Shown here piece by piece: positions 58,301 through 64,000 of a stretch of DNA of 64,000 bases. The notes beneath the pieces are model-generated. The model was given only the letters and a program-made list of their open reading frames with translations, was not told the DNA's origin and did no database searches. Source of the DNA: Sepiola atlantica (Eukaryota > Mollusca > Cephalopoda > Sepiida > Sepiolidae); NCBI GenBank assembly GCA_963556195.1, contig OY744532.1, positions 105,506,083-105,570,082 of the forward strand, in the 5' to 3' direction. The translations under genes and the position numbers were made by a program. Within the stretch, counting starts at the first letter, position 1. Every line of letters starts with the position of its first letter.

Positions 58301-59424
58301 AATTGCAATTTTATATTTTTATCCAGGATTTTCACCTGTACATATTTTCTTATGTTCATGCCAGTTTCCTTCTTTGTCCTAGTGGCTTGAATCCGCATTT
58401 TATTTCCTCTGCCCGTTCTGCAGTGCGAACTTTTATGTCCAACTTTTTTGCATTTCATACAGGTTTTAAAACGGAATGGGCACTCATTGTACCAATGTGG
58501 ATTACCACAGCGTGAACAAGGGCTTGGTGGCAATTTATTTATTTTTTTACTGCTTTGGTTTGTCTTTGTTACATCAAAATTATTATTTCTTATTTTTCTA
58601 TAAGGTTGAGCTTTTGTTTTTTGATGTACCTTTTTTATGTGCGCAATGCCGGACAATTCAATGTCTTTTGAGTCCTGTTTTACATTTACAAATCTTTGAC
58701 AGTCCTCAGCCAACTTTTGCAGCGTAAGGCTTGGTTCATTCTCTAATTTATTTAGAACTCTACGCCTTATCTCCGTGTCATTTCCTGAGATTAAACCTTG
58801 TACAAAAATTAGACACTTGAAATTATCTGCACTTAATTCAGCTAGTCTAAAATCGTCACAATGCTTGTTCACTATCGATGCAAAAGTAGCGTAATCTTCC
58901 TCATCTTTCTTTACCAGGTTCATGCACTTCCATCGTTTGTGGAATAGTGTAGTTCTTGGACTAAACAGTTCTGTCAATAAACCAACCGCTTCTATGAAAG
59001 TTAGCTCGCTAGTTTTCCGAGGCAAAATGAAATCCACGAATTTGGTATGTTCTGTGGTATTTAGTTTTCTAAGAAGGAGGCGTAGCTTCTTCGCATCACT
59101 CCAACCACCGCAGTCAATTTTATATAGGTCTTCATATCTTCGGAAATATTCTTCAAATGTATTATTTTCCGTGTATGAGTAATTATCAATACTGTTCCAA
59201 ATTTCGTTCTGCGAAAACGTGTCGTCTTTTTCATTTTTTTGATCACTGCGCGATATTGTTTGTATCAGAAATTCCAATCTTTCATCATACTCTTTTTTGT
59301 GTAATAAAATATTTTGGTTCTGTTGTAATAAAAGCTTTTGAAATCTTTCCTCAGTTTGTTGTTGCTGGGAGATTTGGAATTTCGTTAGTTCGGCGATTAT
59401 AGACTTAATATCTTCCATATTCAA
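55336..59424 (-). CDS. Gag-pol polyprotein of a Mag-like Ty3/gypsy element
   Basis: A single uninterrupted ORF of 1362 codons. Residues 1-300 are gag, followed by two CCHC-type knuckles (Cys303/306/315 and Cys322/325, His330, Cys335). The protease active site is DSG at about 376-378 (LQLDSGSDVSI). RT has motif A in FSKIDLSEAY (Asp601) and motif C YLDD at 661-664. RNase H has Asp810, a Glu near 850 and Asp877. Integrase has a zinc-binding H1026/H1029/C1059/C1062 set and a catalytic triad Asp1089, Asp1143, Glu1179. The C-terminal region is basic. Gag and pol are fused in one frame, so no frameshift site is needed. The ATG at 59424 starts MNMEDIK; the second ATG (MED) is an alternative. Confidence 0.95.
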   Translation of the reverse strand: MNMEDIKSIIAELTKFQISQQQQTEERFQKLLLQQNQNILLHKKEYDERLEFLIQTISRSDQKNEKDDTFSQNEIWNSIDNYSYTENNTFEEYFRRYEDLYKIDCGGWSDAKKLRLLLRKLNTTEHTKFVDFILPRKTSELTFIEAVGLLTELFSPRTTLFHKRWKCMNLVKKDEEDYATFASIVNKHCDDFRLAELSADNFKCLIFVQGLISGNDTEIRRRVLNKLENEPSLTLQKLAEDCQRFVNVKQDSKDIELSGIAHIKKVHQKTKAQPYRKIRNNNFDVTKTNQSSKKINKLPPSPCSRCGNPHWYNECPFRFKTCMKCKKVGHKSSHCRTGRGNKMRIQATRTKKETGMNIRKYVQVKILDKNIKLQLDSGSDVSIINLHTRRRLNKPTLSRTNRLASTVTGERITFEGELITNVSLMGNTKKLKLLVLKDSNNLFGSDFMQAFDLWKLPINTFCKKINSRATESEKLQRELKNSFPEVFSGGLGCCTKMTAKFRLKENVLPVFRKERKVPFASIEKINTELDRLVKMGILSKVQHSQWAAPTVYVKKKSNEIRVCADFSTGLNTALADYHYPLHTPEEVFTSLNGGRFFSKIDLSEAYLQIPVDKDCSKLLCINTHRGLYKFERLAFGVKVAPAIFQQVMDTMLGGLDFAIAYLDDILINSKDIEQHQKHVNQVFARIQDYGFKVKEEKCDFFLEEIKYLGHVIDKDGRRPDPERATAIKNMPAPENVMTLQSFLGLANYYQAFIPEMHNLRAPLNELLKKGKAWVWTPECQDAFNKIIERLTSELFLTHYNPELDIIVASDTSSYGLGACILHKMPDGTHKPIAHASRTLLPAEKQYSQIEKEALAIIFAVTKFHRYIHGRQFTLQTDHKPLITIYGSKKGLPVYTANRLQRWGTILLNYNFKMQHLHSNKIYHADGLSRLVPKQRETLEDTVIASLQTEGDFKEILCNAVRELPVTLYEIKKEAQEDEFITRTKMKLVDKDLHAAKSFLLCDNVLMHNERVVIPEKLRKQILKEFHVGHPGITRMKGLMRSFVYWPGMDNDIEKAVKLCKGCALAAKAPHIKHSPWPKTDRPWERIHVDFAGPLEGFYYLIVVDSFSKWPEVLRCKSPTSEVTIRFLHELFARFGVVDCLVSDNGTQFTSSDFEEFCATFQIRHITTPPYHPRSNGQAERFVDTLKRALKKAGDTPKEKALQQFLQVYRITKNMNIASSLYPAEMMFARNVKSVFDKLLPKHNNYDRISMVPKKKHNPGDRVYFKMFKNNASFWEPGTIEKRIGSMVYIIKGPRFSHKRHLNQIRKRLSDDTDSAPQGEDVMDVIYDTFNLPAPQVVTRKRQPKRKRMAPDYLEIDPKRKRY

Positions 59425-60376
59425 CCATTTAGTTTCTGATTTTATTTAGAAAATTAATATTTTCTTATTATCTTATGATTTTATAAGAGTTCTTTTCTTT
59501 AAATTAGCGTTTGCTAGGCGCCGTTTTAATTATGAAAAGATTATGAAACTTTTCCTTTTCTCTATATACGCGTATATTCACTTATATTTTTATTTTTTTA
59601 TTTTGAAAATTAATATTTTCTCGTTATTTAATGAATTTATAAGAAGTTCTTTTCTTTAAATTAGCGTTTGCAAGACGCTGAGTTTTAGTTATGAAAAGAT
59701 TATGTAATGTTTTTTTCTTATACACGTTTTTAATTTTAACGAAGAGAAAAAAAAATCTGTTTCACAATTAATTCTTTCTGCATTTTAAAATATTTCAGTA
59801 CAAGTCGGAAAAGAAAAAAAAAAAAAAGAAGAGAGAGAAAATAAAACTGACCTTTTTTTTTTATCGTGCGTCTTTTTTTTTTTATAGAGTAACGCACGTG
59901 TGTTCATTTCATGTTTTTGTTTCATATCTGTTCTTAAAATGAAGCACGTGGTGTCGGTTTCATTTTTTTTGTGTGTGTTCGTCAAAAAAAAACAATACTC
60001 GCTTAAGCTTGGTGTTCGGTATTTCTTTTGTTTTTTTTGTTTTTTTTAGTTTTCCAACCCAGAGAAAAAAAACGCGCATTCAATTTCAAGCTGTTTTTTT
60101 TTTTTCGATAAGCAGTTTTAAAACTTAGAGCATATGTCTATTTCAGTTTTCTTTTTCTTAAAAGAAAACAATTTTCTCGCACTTAAGAATTCAACGTGTT
60201 TTTTGGGTTTTTTTTCAGTTGAGTTTTCTTTTCTTCTCTCGACCGTACGGCAAAAACCTTTGTTTTTTTTTTTTTGTTTTTTTTTTTGTTTTTTTTCGTG
60301 CGGTTTCCTGCATTAACCTTGTGAGTGCATTTTCACGTGGTATTTTCAGTTTTTTGACCCAAGAGTTCGAATTGCC
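59425..60376 (-). promoter_or_regulatory. Long AT-rich leader of the gypsy element
   Basis: About 950 bases separate the primer-binding site from the gag start. The leader has the 156-bp duplication and many poly-A/T runs of 8-12 bases. It has no long ORF on the element strand. Such a leader could hold packaging or translation-control signals. Confidence 0.6.
59441..59750 (-). repeat. Tandem duplication in the gypsy leader
   Basis: Two copies of a unit of about 156 bases (59441-59596 and 59597-about 59745) share AAAATTAATATTTTC, TCTTTAAATTAGCGTTTGC and TATGAAAAGATTATG. It lies between the primer-binding site and the start codon. Confidence 0.85.
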
Positions 60377-60386
60377 TCGTCGCCAT
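60376..60386 (-). promoter_or_regulatory. Primer-binding site, complementary to tRNA-Ser
   Basis: One base after the 5' LTR the minus strand reads TGGCGACGAGG, with TTCGAAC a few bases further on. The complement CCTCGTCGCCA matches the 3' end of a typical metazoan tRNA-Ser(GCU) as I recall it. Mag-type elements are known to use serine tRNA as primer. Confidence 0.75.
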
Positions 60387-60387
60387 T

Positions 60388-60611
60388 TGTTGTGGACCTT
60401 GGTAAAGCTGAATAAATGACACAGGAACACATGGTTTAAATGAACAAAGGTATATATTATATAATAGAAAGAAAGATATTACAAGGAGATGTTGCTCTCA
60501 ACCGCCATTGCTGGTTTGCCTGGGAAGAAGAGAACAAGTGTCACGTGCTTCCCGTATTTAAAAGGTGGACGAGTCCATTAGTTCTCTGTAGGTAGGTACA
60601 GCACCATAACA
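60388..60611 (-). repeat. 5' LTR of the gypsy element
   Basis: This 224-base LTR with TG...CA ends is nearly identical to 55080-55303. It abuts the target duplication GGCGA on the right and the primer-binding site on the left. Confidence 0.95.
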
Positions 60612-61059
60612 GGCGAAAAGGTTCAATTGACTGGCCGGCACGTTCACCGAACTTGACCCCAATGGCTTTTTTTTATTTTGGGGAGTATTCAAGGGCAAAG
60701 TTTATAGTCGAAAACCAAGAAGTGTCAGTGATTTTAAAAAATATATAAGAGATGCATTTCAAGAAATTAATACTCAGACAGACTTGTGTAAAAATATTTG
60801 TCGAAGCGTAAGAGGCAGAGTTAAAAGCTGGGTAAATTGTGATGGAAAACAGTTTATGCCCCTGCGTTGATAAAATTTCAGGACTTTTGTATTATCATTC
60901 ACAATAAAATTTAATTGTCAATGTAATAATTGTGTTAGTAAATACAATTGTATGTATACGTAATCTCAAAATAAATGTTATCATATACTTTTGGACCACC
61001 ATTTATACATACCTACTTGCTGCACCTGTTGTCTGGTAGGGTATTTACTATCAATCTTT

Positions 61060-61755
61060 TTTTTAAGTTATGCAGTTTTTTTCCAAAATATTATTTTTGT
61101 CCCAAACTAAGATAAGTTACTCTGTATTGACAAATACAGAGTTATGTTCCTTTCTAAGATGGCGTTCATATGAAGAAGTGCACTTTCTAATCCCCCACTT
61201 GAAGCAAATGAGAGTTCAATAATAATGGCTCGTCAATGGATTTGACTCCTTTACGAATTATACTAATTGTTTGCTTTTAAAACCCACAAAAACTTCTGAC
61301 TATTTGTAGAAAAATGTGTGTAAATGAATATTAAGTTATGGTTATAATTCATAGATATGTATAATAAGACACTAATTCAGAGAGTTTTCCAAAATTTCAG
61401 TTTATTCCGACAATATTAGGTCTAGCAAATATATGCTCCCTCTGGGTGTATATTTTTGTTAGGCTGAGAGGATGATATCATGATGAACGATCTACATACA
61501 CTGACCTCCTAAGGAGGAAGAAGTGATTGAGAGAAAATAATCCTGGGAAGATGGCATCATAAGGAACGAACATATTCTATACTTCCTGCTCCCAAAAGAG
61601 GAGGTAATACCTGGGGGAAATGTATCATGATGAATGAAAATATACTACACAGGATTAAATAAGCATAAACCGTTTTAATGTTAATACAGTTAGCTTAAGT
61701 GGAAAAAACTTTTGCATAAATAAATAATAATTGCATAAGATAAGATTAAAAAGGT
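61060..61755. other. Unassigned region
   Basis: No gene was seen. Related GGAGGAAGAAGTGATTG and AAAAGAGGAGGTAATACC blocks around 61500-61620 suggest a small degenerate tandem repeat. Confidence 0.4.
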
Positions 61756-61757
61756 AA

Positions 61758-62420
61758 CATGAATTGGAACAAATACATAGAAGACATTGCCAAGGCTGCC
61801 GCAAAGAAGGTTGGCTCCCTCTACCGTGCTAGTAAACTCCTCACACCTGAGATTGTCCTGTATCTCTACAAAGCCACCATTCGCCCATGCATGGAGTATT
61901 GTTGTCACATCTGAGCTGGTGCATCATCTACTAGTCTCTCCCTCCTTGACAAGGTCCAAAAAAGAGTCGCCAACCTAATAGGACCCTCACTGTCAACCAA
62001 GCTTCAGCCTCTGTCCCATCGCCGCAGTGTAGCATCCTTGTGCTTGTTTTACAAATACTTCAATGGATTATGCTCTGATGAAATGGCTACTCTGGTGCCC
62101 CCTCGACGTAAATTCACTAGACTAACTTGACAATCAACTAAATCTCATTCATTCACTGTGGAGGTCCCCAGATGTCGGAGAGCCTTCTACTCAAATAGCT
62201 TCTTTCCTCGTACTGCTGGCCTCTGGAACTCTCTCCCTGCCCTTTGGTTCCCCGACAGAACAGACATGCAGAAATTTAAAACTAATGTAAACAGACATCT
62301 CGCTACGCAGATCCCAATTTAGGTTGACCCCCCTTCCTTCTCCCCTTTTCTTTTCTCAGTAGCCCCTTACGTCTACAGTGGCGGCCTGCCTTGTTTGGGG
62401 TGAACTATGTTAAAAAAAAA
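61758..62420 (+). pseudogene. CR1-like LINE 3' end, best-preserved copy
   Basis: One plus-strand frame reads MNWNKYIEDIAKAAAKKVGS, YKATIRPCMEYCCHI, LLDKVQKRVANLIG, LQPLSHRRSVASLCLFYKY, LVPPRRKFTRLT, TVEVPRCRRAFYSNSFFPR and LWNSLPA. This is the C-terminal region of RT proteins of CR1/Jockey-group LINEs. Two in-frame TGA codons replace what are normally Trp and Arg positions. The 3' UTR ends CAGTAGCCCCTTACGTCTAC and GTGAACTATGTTAAAAA. The 5' end is truncated just before the ATG. Confidence 0.75.
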
Positions 62421-62501
62421 AAAGAATGGCAAAGTTTCATTTTCCCCGTGAAAATTGGGTGGAAAAATATAGTCGCCATTTTTATAAACAATGAGAAATA
62501 T

Positions 62502-62581
62502 GCTAGCTAAGGAAGAACGATAACTCCCTTTTGAAATTTTTCATGTTTATAAATTTGAGTTATCGTTCTTCCTTTGCTAGC
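62502..62581. repeat. Short hairpin with about 25-bp arms
   Basis: Arm 62502-62526 (GCTAGCTAAGGAAGAACGAT start) pairs with 62557-62581 (ending CTTCCTTTGCTAGC) with one or two mismatches and a 30-base loop. It resembles a small MITE or a microRNA-precursor-sized hairpin. Confidence 0.75.
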
Positions 62582-62784
62582 CTTTTTATCGGCTTGTTTT
62601 ATCTTTTCCTGGCCTAATTTTATAATGTTTCACGTGTATGATGAAACTTGGCATAAAACAAAAAAAAACATTAAAAAATTGTTTTTCTTTACTAAAACAT
62701 GTTTTAAGTAAAAAATATAAGTTGTTTGTGAGTTACGTTGAAACCTATTTTACTCTAAATAATTTACATGACTGAAATAGGAGA

Positions 62785-63117
62785 TATTTATCTTCCTCCC
62801 ACAGTGATAAGATGTGACACAAGGTCGGGAAAGTTGGATTTGAAAAGCCAGCACCCTCGAGAAAGAAGAGCGCCCTGGCCTACAAAAAATGCCTGGGCAG
62901 CCCCATCGGCATTCCCCGGTAGAGGCGCCTCAGGCGATTAGCAATAAATTAACCCCTTCTCAAAGGATGAGAAGGCAAAGCCTGGGAGGGTGGATCCCCT
63001 GAAACTGCACAGGACAAACCCACAGACCAGTGGAATCAATGCCCAAAGGCCAAGACGGTACCGGTCTATAGGGTGTAGTATCCATCGGAACAGATACTAC
63101 ACTTTGATCTTAGCCAA
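62785..63117 (-). mobile_element. U2 snRNA-headed SINE, copy 4
   Basis: The minus strand begins CTTCTTCTTGGCTAAGATC, continues AAAGTGTAGTATCTGTTCC, and carries the same body as the copy at 16470-16843. It ends early in GTGGGAGGAAGATAAATATC, without the AACTCC hairpin, so it is truncated or recombined at the 3' end. Several body positions differ from the other copies. Confidence 0.8.
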
Positions 63118-63425
63118 GAAGAAGGAATTAACCTCAAATAAAAGCAGTATTTTCAGACGTTTAGAATAATCTGAAAAAAAAAATGTCCTAATTCAGTTTT
63201 GTAAATTGAACGAAAATAAAAGGTCAGCATGGCTGTTTTTATAAATTTATTCATTGGGGGGGGGGGGGCAGTAATGTTGATATAGTGTTGTGGGCATAGT
63301 GAAAAGGGGTTAGGGTTGGGGACATGGTGTTCCTTGTTAAATGCCGAGCGATGTCAGGTCTTCTTGCTAGTCCATGATAAAGATAAATTAGAACAATGGT
63401 GAACAAAGAAAGGAAATAGTTTAAA
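63118..63425. other. Short spacer before the terminal minisatellite
   Basis: It holds a G homopolymer (about 63256-63268) and otherwise nothing recognisable. Confidence 0.5.
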
Positions 63426-63429
63426 AAAG

Positions 63430-64000
63430 GGAAGACACAAAAAAGAAATGGGGAGGGTAAAAACAGAAGGCACAAGAAAGAAATGGGGAGGGGGAAAAAC
63501 GAAAGGCGCAAGAAAGGAATGGGGAGGGGTAAAAACGGAAGACACAAGAAAGAAATGGGGGGGAGTAAAAACGGAAGGCACACAAAAGAAATGTGGGGGG
63601 GGGTTAAAACGGAAGGCACACGAAAGAAATGTGGGGGGGGGTTAAAACGGAAGGCACACGAAAGAAATGTGTGGGGGTAAAAACGGAAGGCACACGAACG
63701 AAATGTGGGGGGGGGGGGGGTTAAAACGGAAGGCACACGAAAGAAATGTGTGGGGGGTAAAAACGGAAGGCACACGAACAAAATGTGGGGGGGTAAAAAC
63801 GGAAGGCACACGAAAGAAATGGGGGGGGATTAAAACGGAAGGCACACGAAAGAAATGTGGGGGGGGGTAAAAACGGAAGGCACAAGAAAGAAATGTGGGG
63901 GGGGGGGTTAAAACGGAAGGCACACGAAAGAAATGTGGGGGGGGGTTAAAACGGAAGGCACACGAAAGAAATGTGTGGAGGGTAAAAACGGAAGGCACAC
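63430..64000. repeat. G-rich minisatellite, 35-41-bp unit, running off the window
   Basis: About 15 units of GGAAGGCACACGAAAGAAAT followed by a G run of variable length and TAAAAAC or TTAAAAC. The left-most units carry AAGAAAGAAATGGGGAGG variants. Unit length varies mainly in the G run. Long ORFs on both strands are by-products of the repeat. Confidence 0.95.

Larger units (their letters stand above)
55080..60611 (-). mobile_element. Mag-like Ty3/gypsy retrotransposon, structurally complete
   Basis: The element is 5532 bases long, with 224-base LTRs at both ends and a perfect 5-base target duplication GGCGA (55075-55079 and 60612-60616). It encodes one gag-pol ORF, has a primer-binding site complementary to the 3' end of a serine tRNA, and has a polypurine tract. 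The LTRs differ at only about two positions, so the insertion is recent. All pol catalytic residues are visible, so it may be active. No env gene is present. Confidence 0.95.
54906..61003 (+). mobile_element. Mariner-like element split by the gypsy insertion
   Basis: The terminal inverted repeats are GGTGGTCCAAAAGTA at 54909-54923 and its complement at 60986-61000, with TA-rich flanks. The transposase reads FFQQDEAPPHYSRVVREYLD up to the insertion point, and resumes after it with SIDWPARSPNLTPMAFF. The normal R-S-P-D-L-T-P-L-D segment is R-S-P-N-L-T-P-M-A here, and downstream stops occur, so the element was already dead or has decayed. The N-terminal half of the transposase is absent. Confidence 0.8.
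54270..61070. repeat. Duplicated dispersed repeat, second copy split by nested insertions
   Basis: Copy 1 at 54270-54420 reads ATTTCATACAGCATTAAAAA, then ACATTACATAGGTACAGAGC and ATACCTACTTGCTGTATC. Copy 2 starts at 54826 with the same order, breaks at about 54903, and resumes at 61006 with ATACCTACTTGCTGCACC. The 6.1 kb between is a mariner-like relic containing a gypsy element. Confidence 0.8.

Noticed and set aside
57776..58390. 204-residue plus-strand ORF inside the gypsy element
   Set aside because: Antisense to the intact gag-pol, with no recognisable domain.
63251..64000. Proline/phenylalanine-rich ORFs such as repeated FRVPSVLTPP
   Set aside because: They are translations of the terminal minisatellite on both strands.

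Overview
This is a repeat-dominated piece of an animal nuclear genome, not a bacterial or viral one. It is AT-rich, full of microsatellites, and has no compact gene arrangement. Telomere-like TTAGGG strings occur inside it. Almost every recognisable coding stretch belongs to a transposable element. The mix of elements (BEL/Pao, Mag-like Ty3/gypsy, a TAA-targeted R4/Dong-like LINE, RTE and CR1-like LINE ends, mariner relics, tRNA-derived SINEs, fold-back elements, long (ATT)n and (AT)n tracts) suggests a marine invertebrate, perhaps a lophotrochozoan such as a mollusc. That assignment is an inference from overall texture and not from a marker gene.

Layout. At 1-5165, a BEL/Pao retrotransposon (minus strand, with both LTRs and a PHD-finger ORF near its 3' end) lies inside a larger inverted repeat, and one of its LTRs is broken by a U2-snRNA-headed SINE. 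At 5841-7180 a fold-back element is split by a tRNA-type SINE and by three near-identical tandem copies of the U2-headed SINE. The 9.9-13.5 kb region holds duplications, tRNA-like SINEs, a 15-bp-period satellite and the 3' end of an R4-type LINE. At 16.2-18.7 kb there is another U2-headed SINE and a solo LTR nested inside another solo LTR. At 19.1-23.1 kb there is a nearly complete but frameshifted R4/Dong-like LINE, directly abutting the (AAT)n tail of a second copy. The 23-38 kb region carries microsatellites, RTE and CR1-like LINE ends, mariner relics, a perfect 72-bp hairpin and more TAA-associated LINE copies. The 38-47.8 kb region carries four long inverted-repeat elements, a 73-bp satellite and another copy of the first solo LTR. 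The 51-52.6 kb region has G-rich and telomere-like minisatellites. At 54.3-61 kb there is a three-level nest: a structurally complete Mag-like gypsy element (55080-60611) sits in a mariner-like relic, which sits in one copy of a duplicated repeat. The window ends in a CR1-like relic, a U2-headed SINE and a G-rich minisatellite that runs off the edge.

The most unusual system is the U2-headed SINE family, seen at four loci and six copies. Its 3' end closely resembles the 3' end of the R4/Dong-like LINE in the same window, which suggests a SINE/LINE partnership. Only one possible host exon was found (36264-36338), and no host protein could be identified. The only intact long coding sequence is the gypsy gag-pol at 55336-59424.
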